A stretch of DNA of 64,000 nucleotides, from contig CM055081.1 in the NCBI GenBank assembly GCA_029204045.2, positions 2,151,765-2,215,764 on the forward strand, written 5' to 3'. Of this stretch, positions 1-12,900 are shown one piece after another. The stretch comes from Tillandsia leiboldiana. Its lineage: Eukaryota; Streptophyta; Magnoliopsida; Poales; Bromeliaceae. Position numbers and translations under genes: made by a program. Position 1 is the stretch's first letter; each line of letters begins with the position of its first letter. The notes under the pieces are model-generated. The model did no database searches. It was not told the DNA's origin and saw only the letters and a program-made list of their open reading frames with translations.

Positions 1-541
1 TGATGCACAACCCGCCTTGGTTTCGCCCCCAACTGCTTGTAGTCACTTGCAATTGGGTTCCTGTGGTTGTTTTGGTGCTCTTTCGTGACTAATGAACGAT
101 AATGTCCATTTTGGGCCATTTCCCGAAATTGATCGTTGTAGCCTCCGCCGTTTCCAAATCAAAGTTGCTAGGGCTCTTCTCTAACCTTCAATTAGAGAAA
201 GGTATAATCAATTTAGATCAAAACTCCCGATAATCCAAAAACCCTGCTCGTGCCCTAGGTTTCCCTTTTTTCTAAATTTATTCCGAAATTTACGGAGAAT
301 CTTTGATTAAACTTGTGTAGAATCATCTAGGAAACACTAGAATCTCAATTTTTAAAGGATTTACTAAACTCCCAACTTGAAAATCCGAAACCCTCACCTT
401 GGCCGCAAAGCTCTTCGAGCTCCCACGCGCGCCAAAGCTCGATCCGACGCTCCTACGCTACTCTTGAGCTCGAACTCCACCTCGGCGACGATTTTAGAGA
501 GAGAGAGGGAGAGACGACATTGGGAGAGGGAGAGGGCTTCG

Positions 542-572
<31 letters not shown>

Positions 573-1160
573 GCGTGGGTGTGGACGTACAGAGGAGAAG
601 GGGAGAGGTTCCCCTTATAAAGAAACCCCACCCAAAAATTACCAAAATGCCCTTATTGGACATTCTTGGTGTCGGCTGACCAGTCCTCGGATCCGCCGAC
701 CAGTCCCCGAAGGTTCATCATAGGGACTTAGCGCTGAGGGACCGGTCCGCCCATCACAGATCGGTCCCCGAACCCAAATCTTCCAAGGTTACGCATGTAA
801 GGTCCGGTCTTCCTCCCAGAGTCCGGTCCCTCATGCCAGGGTCCGATCCTTCACACAAGGGTCCGGTCCCTGAACCCTTTTCAGCTCAGAATTGCCTGGT
901 TCGAAAATTTCCAATTTTGCCCCTTAGGGATCCAACTCTCTTCTAACCGTTCCGAAATTCTCGAAATCCAACTTGGACTTGTCTATAGTCACCTCTTGAC
1001 TGTTCTCGATTAATTGGTTAAAGTCCAATATTTCTCAATTCTGTTTTCGTATAAAAAATGCTTCAATAAACCTGAAACTTCACCGGGACCGCAGGAATAG
1101 TATTTCAAGCTATTTTCCACCGGTACTTCGCCGCTATTCGCAGAAGTTCAGGTCATTACA
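1..1160 (-). mobile_element. LTR fragment (minus strand), cut by the window edge
   Basis: Non-coding sequence that looks like the 5' part of a long LTR read on the minus strand. Its minus-strand start is TGTAATGACC at 1160, a common start for plant Ty3/gypsy LTRs. It contains several GGTCCGGTCC-like motifs (about 720-870) and a short GA/CT-rich tract (about 497-560). The small ORFs here are low complexity and are not treated as genes. The other end lies outside the window, so no target duplication can be checked. It sits upstream of the first visible Fd-GOGAT exon, probably inside an intron of that gene. Confidence 0.45.
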
Positions 1161-1683
1161 AAGCAAGGAATTAAGTGCCGCCCGTGCCGCTGCCCGTGTC
1201 GCAGCGGCACGGGCGGCACGTACCGTGCCCCTCAAAGAGGGGCACGGTACAGGGGGGGTCTCGCACTCCCCCCCGTCTCGAGCGATACCCAAGGGTATCG
1301 CTCGAGACAGAGCGATACCCTGTTGGGTATCGCGTGCCGTGCCCCCTGTTGGGTATCGCGTGCCGTGCCGACCGGCACGGTTTTTTTTTCCTTTTTTTTT
1401 TTTTTTTTTTTAATCACATGCGTAGAATATTTTTTATTATTATTTTTAAAAAAAATCACATATTGTATGATACATATTTTTTTGTTTTAATATTTAAGAG
1501 ATTTAGGTTATTTTGTTCACTAACTAATTTAGGTTGTTAATTTAGGTTGTTAATAATTTAGGTTGTTATAACTAATTTAGGTTATAAAAAGTAAAGAGAT
1601 AAAGATAAAATGAGAATGTGGTTATAAATCAGATTTTTAAAAGAGTTAAGTTGTTATTATTTACTAACTAATAGCGCCGGCAC

Positions 1684-1731
<48 letters not shown>

Positions 1732-2710
1732 CACATGCGTAGAATATTTTTTATTATTATTTTTTTAAAAAATCACATATTGTACGGTACATATTTTTTT
1801 GTTTTAATCTTTAAGAGATTTAGGTTATTTTGTTCACTAACTAATTTAGGTTGTTAATTTAGGTTGTTAATAATTTAGGTTGTTATAACTAATTTAGGTT
1901 ATAACTAATTTAGGTTATAAAAAGTAAAGAGATAAAGATAAAATGAGAATGTGATTATAAATCAGATTTTTAAAAGATTTAAGTTGTTATTATTTATTAA
2001 CTAATAGCAATCTAAATCTTTTAAAGATTTAGGTTTTATGATTAAAAATATTTTTTATCTCTTTTCCTTCTTATATTAGTTAATAAATAATAACAATTTA
2101 AATATTTTAAAAATCTAATCGGTACCCACATTCTCATTTTATCTTATCTTTCTACAATAACAACCTAAATCTCTTAAAAATCTGACTCGTACCCACATTT
2201 TCATTTTATTTACGTATAGAATTAACTTAATCATGAAAACTATAGCTAAAGGCGGTCCACCGCCGTCTTTAGAAGGCGGTGAGCCTTCTGTATGTGGCGC
2301 TGATATGGCAAGCTGATATGGCAAAAATAGGGTTAGTTTTACAAATAAAATTTTGATAAGATTATTTCGCAAATTATAAAATTTTAGAAAGTTATTTTGA
2401 AAAATAACTCCATTGTACTTTATATATATAAAAAAATATCAATATGTTAATTGGTGAGTATAGTAAGCTATATATAGCCAATATTCATAATTTTTTGACT
2501 AAACATTTCAAAACAATATTATAAGAGCTTATTGGGAACAAAAAAAATAAAAAAAAAACGTGCCAGAGCGTGCCACTGGGAGGTCATGCGTATCCATCGG
2601 CACGCAAGCGTGCCACGTGTCGGCACGCAAGCGTGCCGGTACCGTACCGTGCCAGGCGGCGAGTGGCACGCCCCCGTGCCACGGCACTTTGAACCTTGTT
2701 ACAAAGTGAT
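1161..2710. mobile_element. Hairpin-rich non-autonomous DNA element (GTGCC/GGCAC ends)
   Basis: About 1.5 kb bounded by GC-rich, hairpin-forming ends and an AT-rich middle. The left end has CAAGGAATTAAGTGCCG near 1163. The right end, read in reverse, has CAAGGTTCAAAGTGCCG, so the ends look like diverged terminal inverted repeats. The left block holds nested near-perfect palindromes: one at about 1219-1249 (14-bp arms, 3-base loop) and one at about 1278-1307 (14-bp arms, 2-base loop). The right block (about 2560-2690) again consists of GTGCC/GGCAC palindromes. No transposase is present. I could not fix a target-site duplication, so the class is unknown. Confidence 0.4.
1372..2009. repeat. Two ~305-bp direct tandem repeats
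   Basis: Unit 1 (1372-1676) and unit 2 (1677-2009) both begin CCGGCACGG. A long T run follows, then AATCACATGCGTAGAATA, then a minisatellite-like stretch of AATTTAGGTTGTTA copies, and each unit ends near CTAACTAATAGC. The repeat forms the AT-rich middle of the hairpin-rich element. Confidence 0.7.
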
Positions 2711-3194
2711 AGTTTTTCCCTGCAATCACCTTGCTTGCAATACTTCACTCTTCATTTAATAAGTATTTTTCCATGTGAATATGTTTGCCTAGTTTTACCT
2801 ATTAATAATAACTGCATGTTGTTTCTCTGTCTCGTTTTAACGTGGAGATAAGCTAACTATAGCTGGTTGAACCTTTTGCTTTGGTCTGTTTTTTTTTTAC
2901 TTGTTATGTACATTCTCTATAATGCTTTTGTGAAAAAGATTTTGATAGCAGAGATACTTTTTGAGGAAGTTAATAACAGTGTAATTGTCGTGTAACTGTC
3001 TTGCTATGATGGTCCTGTTTAGGGAAAATATGATTGTTTCCTCATTTAGGGCATTATTTTTTCCATAAACATTGTGCTGTAAAATGTTTTATCTGGTGTT
3101 AAAAACAATTTTTTTTTATAAATAATCCTATATAATTTTGTAATTTTAAAAATAGTCCTCTGTAAAATTAAATTGTAAAAATAGTCCTCTGTAA

Positions 3195-3530
3195 AGTTAA
3201 ATTATAAAAATAGTCCTAAAATGTGCCAGGTTAGCGAGAATATAGAAAGCGGTAAATAGTTCACCGCATTCATATGTGCGGTGAATCATCCACCGCTTTT
3301 AAAAGATTTTCCCGTATACTAGTATTGGTAAAAAAATCCATAACCTTATCCAACTTCCGGGTGTATATAAGTACTAAAAAGTGGTGAACCATTCACCGCT
3401 TTTATAAAAGCGGTGTATAGTTCACCGCCTTTATGGGATTATTATGATATTTATAAAAACGGTGAATCATTCAGTGCTTTTATAAATGCGGTGAATGGTT
3501 TACTGTCTTTAAGCGGTATAACACCTATCT
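3195..3530. repeat. Cluster of short palindromes (GCGGTGAA/TTCACCGC)
   Basis: At least six copies of an AAAGCGGTGAA / TTCACCGCTTT motif occur in alternating orientation, so neighbouring copies can fold into stem-loops. A related GGCGGT/ACCGCC pair occurs at about 2250-2285. The cluster is just upstream of the first visible Fd-GOGAT exon. It is probably a degenerate foldback or MITE-like element; no target duplication was found. Confidence 0.5.
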
Positions 3531-3951
3531 GTGTATCTGGAACCTTTTTTTACAAATAAAAATTTGAGAGGTTTAATTTTAGAATAAAGTTTATTAAGAG
3601 GGTTAGTGGGCTAAATATACCGTTAAAAACTTACATTGGTGTGATAATCTTAATCCTATCCAATCAAACAGGAATCACTACAATAATTTTCATTTGTGGC
3701 TTACTTGCTTTTAAGGAGATTGCAACATTTATATATGTTAGCAACTATTATATTTTTGTTTTAAATTGCATGTGTTTTTCTCTCCATTCCGGCTGACACC
3801 TGCTCTACCAACATCTTGGTAGAGTTATATAGGTTTCAGATTATATAAATTTAATGAGCTTCAAGATTTATAATTACACTTTAGGTGCCTTTTTTTATGA
3901 TAGTTTGATTGATGTTCTAACAATGAACTGCTGAATGTCAACCATTTGCAG

Positions 3952-6900
3952 GAACCAACACACCCTGCCATCCCGATACTTTTAGCTGTTGGCGCTGTCC
4001 ACCAGCATTTGATTCAAAATGGCTTGCGCATGTCAGCATCCATTGTTGCTGATACTGCTCAGTGCTTCAGCACCCATCAGTTTGCATGTTTGATCGGATA
4101 TGGGGCCAGGTCTCAATCTTCATTACATGTTTAATTAAGATTCGCTCCGCTTGGTCCATTTTCAGAATCTCATGGAGACCATAGCTGTTACGCAAAAGTT
4201 TTGTTTGTGATGAAAATCCAATGCTTATTTATTAGTAACTTACATAATTCTCATTCTTAAGCCAATTCTGTTTACTGATTTTTCTTTGCAGCAACACTGA
4301 AAATATATTTCTGCATATACTTATGTGATAATTCGGGGCCATGAATAGCAAGCTGGCATCTCAGATTTGAATCATGTCCCAGGACCAATGCCCATACAAA
4401 ATTGAGACAAAACGAGTTGCATGTTTAATCAGCATGAACTCATCTGAATGCGAGTAGGGCTAACATGATTTCATGCTAAAAGTCTAGTCAATCTAGCTAA
4501 AAATACTGCAGAACCAAAGGTTAATTTTTTCAAAATTTCCTGCATACACATTTGGTTCTCCAAAATTTACCATCTTATGAGCACTGACAATTTATTTATT
4601 CAATGCATTTACCAACTTACACAAAGTTTAAACGTATGTAGCATGTCATTTCTTTCATTATTGCGTTATTAGTTTTCAAGCTTTTGTCCGATGAATTATT
4701 TCTCTAGCTTTTTGCTTTTTGGACTTGTGGATGAAAGACAGCAATTCTTGAGTTTGACATTACAGTATTCTAAATCCTTAATTTCATTTCATGTGTTTAT
4801 TCTTAGTGCCGTATGCCCATACCTGGCATTAGAAACATGCCGCCAATGGAGGCTTAGCACTAAAACTGTCAATCTGATGCGGAATGGAAAGATGCCAACG
4901 GTGACGATTGAGCAGGCTCAACGGAACTTTTGCAAGGTTTGGATGTCGCTTCCTTGTAAATTATTGTCTGTCTTCTAGAGATGTGACCATATTTATGGCT
5001 ATTTTACCCACTATTTTTTTGTAAATGTGTAAAGTAATGAACAGGCACTATATGAAATTCTGTACAATCAATTGTGTCAGGAAACAAACCCATCATCCCA
5101 CAGAATAGTAACACAAAGCTTACCTATTTTGTCTAAAGCATGAAATGTGAACTAAGTTGAGTTAGTTCTTATGATTTGTGCAAGGCCTTACTTATCTCTG
5201 TAAGGTTGTTGAGAGGGGCATGAAATTCTCTACTGGCAAAAATGCTAAAATTTTCTCAAAATAAGTAAGCAAATGAGATTTTCAAAGAACCAAAGCATTT
5301 AACACAAAAGGAAAAAGGGGGGCCTGGCTTGTTGGTTATGTGTGCTATTGACACTTCATTGGCTCAACAGGTCCTGCATAATTGAGCTTCATGTTTCATC
5401 CTCTTACTCCTGTGCACAATTTCTTTCAGGGGTTCTAAGAGAATGATATATTTTGCAATTAGTTACTCTGCCTCCACGTCTTTCCACAAAACAATAGATG
5501 GAAAAACCTTGTAATGGTTCTTTCAGTTACATCATGAAGCATTTATAACTGGTTGATCAATGCTTTTGCTTAAATTAGTGGATCTGCTTTCTCAAGAATT
5601 GTTAGATTGGCGAGTCTACTCTGAAACTTTTGATGAATTTGTTGAAGCATAGGAGATCTGTGTATTCCAGATGGTATAGAAAATTAGAGAAATTCTCATG
5701 TCAAGTTAGATTTTTTTTTTTAATTAAATTCTTAGTGCCCAATTGATCTTCAATCAAAATCTGTTTAAGCTATATGGTTGCTCAAGAATATTTTAGCGAA
5801 CCAATTTCACAAAGGTTACACTGAAAGCCAAACTGGACCAAACTCTGCTTACATTGACCTTTAGTTACAGCTGAAGTCTTAAGATCTCTCTTCATAATTA
5901 ACATGCAATATTTCATTCAATTTTTTCTTGTTTTGTTTTGTTTATTTTAGTTTATTTATTTTATTTTTTCTGGTTCACCTCTTGTATCATACGAGTTTCT
6001 ATCTAAACCTTGTCTGTCTTGGAAATCATTTGTTTTTTTGTTATGTTTAATGTAAGTCTCATCTGTCATTTACATTTCAGGCTGTAAAAGGTGGTCTTCT
6101 TAAGATTCTTTCCAAAATGGGCATCTCATTGCTCTCAAGGTTTGCAGAATAGTTACAATACAAGACTACTATGTATATACTATTCCTTATTACAACATTT
6201 TACTTGTTGGCCACTCTTTGTTAATGATTTCTGCATGTTTATTGTCTCCTAATCAGCTATTGTGGCGCACAAATATTTGAAATTTATGGCCTTGGTCAAG
6301 AAATTGTTGATCTTGCTTTTTGCGGAAGTGTGTCAAAGATAGGTGGCCTCACTCTCGATGAGGTAATCAAAGTAATTAGTTGTGGTGCTGTTTTCTCTGT
6401 ATTTTTTGATGTGTCCTGGGATTTCTTAAAGCATCGTCAAAAGATGTTTAAGGCTGCACCAGCATACTTGTGACAGATTTATTTGTTTGAGAAAGGATGA
6501 TCAATTTTGACTAAGTGACTAGGAAATGCTTACAAATGTGAGGACTATCTGTTAATGTTGCTACTGAAGAAACTATAGTGTGAAACTAAAAGAAGAAACT
6601 TTTTTTATACTCTTAGATATAGAATAATCAGGTTATACCAAGTACTTGAATATGAGAATAGAAAACATGATATTATTTTCTAGGTTAGGTTTATCATCTA
6701 AGATGTTTGGTACTTGCAAACTTTCCTTTTTTCATTGATGTAAAACTCCCAATTTGAAGTGGTTTTGTTCGTGCTCTCTGACACAAGTTTTTTCCTTGCG
6801 AAGTTGGCTAGGGAGACATTGTCATTTTGGGTAAAGGCATTTTCAGATGAGACTGCAAAGAGACTAGAGAATTTTGGGTTCATTCAGTACAGACCTGGAG

Positions 6901-9900
6901 GTAGCATTCAGCGCTACATATTATCACATTAGAACATTTATTTGTGTTCCTAAATGATTATTGTGCTAGTCTTACTCAATTATTTGATTTTTCCTTTTAT
7001 AGTAGTTCAGGTCATGATTTTCTGCTATTGAGTTTGAATCACATGAAAAAATATTGCTTATCGGATCAAGTTAATATGAAAAAGGATGTTAAATAAGTCT
7101 TTGGAATTATCCTTAATACATCATGAGCATTATATGGTCATCCTGAATTCTTATTCAATTTGAAATTTGATTATCTTCTTCAGTCACAATCAATGAAAGT
7201 TTTCTGGGCAAGAGCCTACCTATTTGAGCAGCTAAAACTTCAAGTATCTACCAGTTATATTGGCATGGTCACTTAATGCTAGTTAGATACTACATAAAAC
7301 TATTTCTGAAACTAAGGCACATAAAACAACAACTTTTTCACTTTTCTCTTCCTGTACCTAATAATTAAAATTTTCATTATTGTAAGCTGGAAATATATCA
7401 TTTTCTAATCCATTGCCCGTATGTAAAATTTCTACATGACGGTTTTATTTTCGATTGAGTGAATTTGGTAACTTGACTTCTATCTCTGTATGAACTAAAT
7501 CTTCAGGTGTCAATTTGAGTACTCTTTTCCATGTTAATCGATTTTTCCCCCTCCTTTTTGTTGCATTTGATTGCTTAAAGTAAAGTCGGTAAGTGATATC
7601 TTAACATTTTTAGTTTTAACCAATTTATAATTGATTTCAAGAAGTTTTCAGGTTGACGTATCATATTAGCTTGACATTTGCTAATGATTCCTTCATTCTA
7701 TTCAAACATTTTTGTTTAAACATGCTATTCTTTTCTTTTTTTGTCGTTCAATTAGGTGAATATCATGGGAATAACCCAGAGATGTCAAAACTGCTTCATA
7801 AAGCAGTTCGCCAAAAGAGTGATAATGCATATTCCATCTATCAACAGCACCTGGCAAATCGTCCTGTCAATGTGAGTACCATATAACAATGTCTTTTTCG
7901 AGATTTCTTTTTAATTGAGTGAATAATTTCATAGGTTTGCTAATGATATTTCCATACTCTTATTTCATTTTCAGGTTCTCCGAGATCTTCTTGAGTTCAA
8001 TAGTGACCGTAAGCCGATCCCTATTGGTAAAGTCGAACCTGCATCCTCCATCGTGCAACGCTTTTGTACTGGTGGGATGTCCCTTGGAGCTATTTCAAGA
8101 GAAACACATGAAGCGATAGCAATAGCTATGAACAGATTAGGTGGAAAATCCAACTCAGGTGAAGGTGGCGAGGTAGGTGAATTATTTCACCTTTTATGTG
8201 TATCATGTTTCTTTGTATGCATGATATCATAACTGAATTTATAGTTACATTTGGGTTCATTCAGGATCCAATTCGTTGGAGTCCACTAACAGATGTTGTT
8301 GATGGTTATTCTCCAACATTACCTCACCTCAAAGGTCTTCAAAATGGAGATACGGCTACAAGTGCAATTAAACAGGTCTGATTGGTAATCTTTATTCCAA
8401 GATATATATTGTGAATTGCTTTCCATTTATTGTTTGACAAAATCATGTCATAGAGTTGTAAATTTCATAGTAGTTTTTCTTTAGCTTAAGTAAATTACCT
8501 CTCTCTCTCTCTCATAATTGTAAATATGTAAGACATTGAGCAAACTATTAAGCTTATGTAGGATGATAACTGACATTTTATGTCATTCACTAGTCTGTAA
8601 AGGTATATCATAAATGATTAGAAGTTAGCTGTGGGGGCTGTTTATTGTAAGAGGATGGAGAGTCCTTATTTATTTGCACAATTCTGCACATCTTGGGCCA
8701 ATTATCTAGATAATAAAATCTGGTAGTTTACACATGGTCAATTTTAAGATATGACCATTGGAAAAAATATACAATATTTAAGTAAAGTTCTGGGGATCTG
8801 TTGGTTGCACCAAGCTGGAGTTTCCCTATCATGTAATTTCTACTTAGTTGAAGTCAACTTGGCAAAAAATTATGTATACTGTATAAGCTCAAGAGTTTAC
8901 AACTAGCTTGAAATTCTTTTGTTGATGCTCTAGTCTATGTCGCTGAAGTAATCCTTCTTTATCTACACCTCTACATCTTGATATGTTTGCATGTGTTATG
9001 CATGAATACAGATACATGTTTCAAAGCATTGTTTAGCTCATGCTCACGATTGGAAATTTACCATAATGTTTACATGGTAAATTTGTCTTAAGCTTATGAT
9101 CCTTTCAGGTTGCTTCTGGGCGTTTTGGTGTCACACCAACTTTCTTGGTCAATGCCAAACAGCTGGAAATCAAAATTGCACAGGGTGCCAAGCCTGGCGA
9201 AGGTGGTCAGCTGCCTGGGAAAAAAGTCAGTGCCTATATTGCGCGACTAAGGAATTCAAAACCTGGAGTTCCACTTATATCACCACCCCCACATCATGAC
9301 ATTTATTCTATTGAGGATCTTGCACAGTTAATTTTTGACCTTCATCAGGTATTATTAGTAGTTATTATTGTTTATTTCAAAACCGACATTTCATTAGTTT
9401 GTTTGTTAGATATACGAAACACAATCCATTTAAACTTTCTGTCAATTTTTTGAGCTTTATTCATTTGCATGTTGATTTAGAAATGCAACTTATTTGATGG
9501 CTAAACAGATAAATCCCAAGGCTAAGGTATCTGTAAAGCTTGTAGCTGAAGCTGGGATAGGAACTGTAGCTTCTGGAGTTGCCAAGGGAAATGCTGATAT
9601 TATACAGGTAATTTAATATGACCTTTAGCTGTTAATTAATTGCAATTAGCAACAGCTTTAATTTTCATTCTTTCTGTTGTTATTAGTTTAGTGTGGATTG
9701 TCATTTCAATGATATATCCGTGATGTCTATTTCAGGCACATATTTTTTTTATAGGAGTTATAACATAACCAATCATGGTGTCATCATACATATCTCTATC
9801 AAAGCCAATTTAGAGAAACATCAATTACCATGAAGAAAAAGAACTTCCATAAGAAACGAAATACTGGGATATGCCATCTGAATAATTTAATAAGAATGAT

Positions 9901-12900
9901 ATAGCTCTAGGTGTCTGATTAATGTAGGACATTTTGTCTCGGTTGTGTGATTTCAGCTGAATGATCTGCAGCTTAACAGATGTTCAATTATGTGTCTAGT
10001 GCAATCAATTGATGTTTGTATTTGGTACTAATTTGGCACAATATAAAGTGACAAATAGTAACAAGCACTGTCATTGATTGAAAATAGGTTGACAATATCA
10101 TATAATTTATCATGCTAATCACTCTAAGAATAGAAGGTCTGCATCTCATTTCTATGAGTTAGCTGATATCAGTCCCCTTTATTGTAAATCATTAACTAGA
10201 CTTATATGTAGAAGTACCTTAATAAGGAAATTTAGAGGAGTTCGAGTAATTTTCTCCTTTTACAGATATCAGGGCATGATGGAGGAACTGGAGCGAGCCC
10301 AGTAAGCTCCATTAAACATGCTGGTGGTCCTTGGGAACTTGGTTTAACTGAAACACATCAGGTTTGCTCTTCTTAGTTAATGATAAAAATCATTTTGGGC
10401 TTAGAGGGTAAATTTTGTTTTTGTTTTTTGTTTTATAATTTTCTGCAGACACTTATTCAAAATGGATTGAGGGAGAGGGTGATCCTTCGAGTGGATGGTG
10501 GATTTAAGAGCGGCTTTGATGTTCTTATGGGTGCTGCTATGGGTGCTGATGAGTATGGTTTTGGGTCTGTTGCTATGATAGCTACAGGGTGTGTTATGGC
10601 ACGGATCTGTCACACGAATAATTGCCCAGTCGGCGTTGCTAGTCAGGTAACTAGACAGTTACCTTTTCTTTCTTTTTGTATAAGAACCAGGCTTAACATT
10701 GTTGTGAATTATTTTGCAGAGAGAAGAGCTTCGTGCCCGTTTTCCTGGTGTTCCTGGAGATCTGGTCAATTTCTTCTTTTATGTTGCTGAGGAGGTATGC
10801 TTCTTGAGAAAACAAATTCAGTTTGCTGGCTTTTTTTATTTAGGTGCTTGAATATTATCCTTTTATTATTGACTCACTCTTTAGAAGAATTCTGAATGAG
10901 AACAATTCTTCTCCAGGTAAGAGCCATTTTGGCTAAATTAGGTTATGAGAAGCTGGATGACATAATTGGACGAACAGATCTTTTAAGATCAAAGGGCATT
11001 ACCATGATGAAGACTCAGCACCTTGATCTCAGTTACATTATGTCGGTATGTCAGTTGGTACCACTAAATAACTAGTTGCTCAATTATGCTTATATATGCT
11101 TCTAGTTATCCCATGATTTCTTATGTTTTATCAGAGTGTTGGCCTACCCAAGTGGAGCAGCACTGAGATAAGGAATCAAGATGTACATACAAACGGCAAT
11201 GTTCTTGATGACATCATACTTTCGGACCCTGAGGTAGAACCTTATTTTCTATTGGGTGAAAACCTGTTTGCTTGCATAATGATTGATAGTTCTAGGCTAT
11301 TAGCCTTCTCGCTTCTGCAATCACAGTTGTTGTAATCATGTACTATAACCATGATCTTCAGTTGGCTATGAATCCTTAAAATCCTCCCTTCACTTTCCTA
11401 ATCCTTCTTCACAACTTCCCACCTTCTTAGCTCTTCTTATTATCCTTTCTCCAATTTACTAAGAGTAACAAAGAAAAACCTTTCTCCTGTCATTTTCTGG
11501 TGTTTCATCCAGTGATACACGCCATAATTCATTGCTCATCAGCCCACATCATCACAAACACCATAGGAAGTCATTGCAGCATTCCGTAGTGACACAGAGA
11601 TGTGGTCTAGGTAGCTTTGACATTGGGGCTAAATACATTCTTGATGTTTTTCAGAGTAATATATGTGACTCAAAACTTTTTTGAAATGCTAGTATTTATT
11701 GCACGTAATGTCTTTGTGTACATGAAATCAAATAAACGATGGAATAAAATTCATAGTAGAAAGTTAGATGGAGGTAACTATAATATCTAAAAAGTAAAAA
11801 CCTGAGATCCAATATGTTCGTGAGGAACCAGAGGGCATTGAAAGATATCCATGAAACCGTTATTGATCTTAGCGAATGAAACATTGTGCAACATAGAAGA
11901 CATCAAGAGGCTTATCAAACATGGAAACAAAAGGATTCTTCTGCTAGTGGAAGTTTTGTAGTTATATGGTGTGTGATCTTCTTGATGAATGTATGCAGGC
12001 TTTTACTCATGATATGTATATTTTTCTGAAAAACCTTTGTGACTAGGCGGAGGTCACTGACGGTTGAGTTCGGCATCTAAATGAAGCACCGTAATCAAAC
12101 CATTAAGCAACATCTAAGAGAGATGTTGAATATGATAATAAATTGAAGTCAGTTGCCCATACTCTCACTGATGAGATGCAGGTTGAAGCAGTGATCCAGT
12201 CTCTTCCCTATAGTTAGGAGCACATGAAGGTTCCAAAATTACAGTATCAAGATGTTTACTGATGTTGCATGTCATGTTGAACTGGAGAGCAAGTGTCTTG
12301 GAGCTGCTAAATCCATTGGACAAGCTTATATAGCTGAAGCTAGTTCGAAAAGCTAGGGGTTTTGGATGTTAACAAGTACAATGGGGAAAAAGAAAGTGAC
12401 AAGTAAATCTTCCGTGGTACCACAATGCTCTTCAGCCACTATGTGCCCCTAATAAATGGGTTTGCAGTTGTGCTCCCGGGACTTACTACTAATAAGCTGC
12501 ATGAAATTTACTTAGAAGATGGGTATGGCAGGGCAATCATGTGCCACTGGGAGATGTTGGTTCATTTCGGGTTTGCAGTGCCCATGATAAGCCTTGCTCA
12601 ATCTGCCCTTGTTTGAAGGCAAGTTACCGGTAGTTAGAAAAAATTGCATTATATGGAAGTTCAAAGTGCCCAAAACTTCTGACAAAGGGAGCTGATTAAA
12701 GAAAACAAAATACCAATTCCGCCCAGCCACAACCCCCCGCCCGCCTCCCCCGGATGTCATGAACTGCTTTATAGTTAGTGTCAAATAATGAGCAAAAGAC
12801 TTGAGGACTAAATTTCCCTACTGTGAGCTTTAGAAATTGACGCAGCTGATGGTTTAATCAGGGGAAACTTTTGGTGCCGTTGCCCCTACTTAAAACCCTT

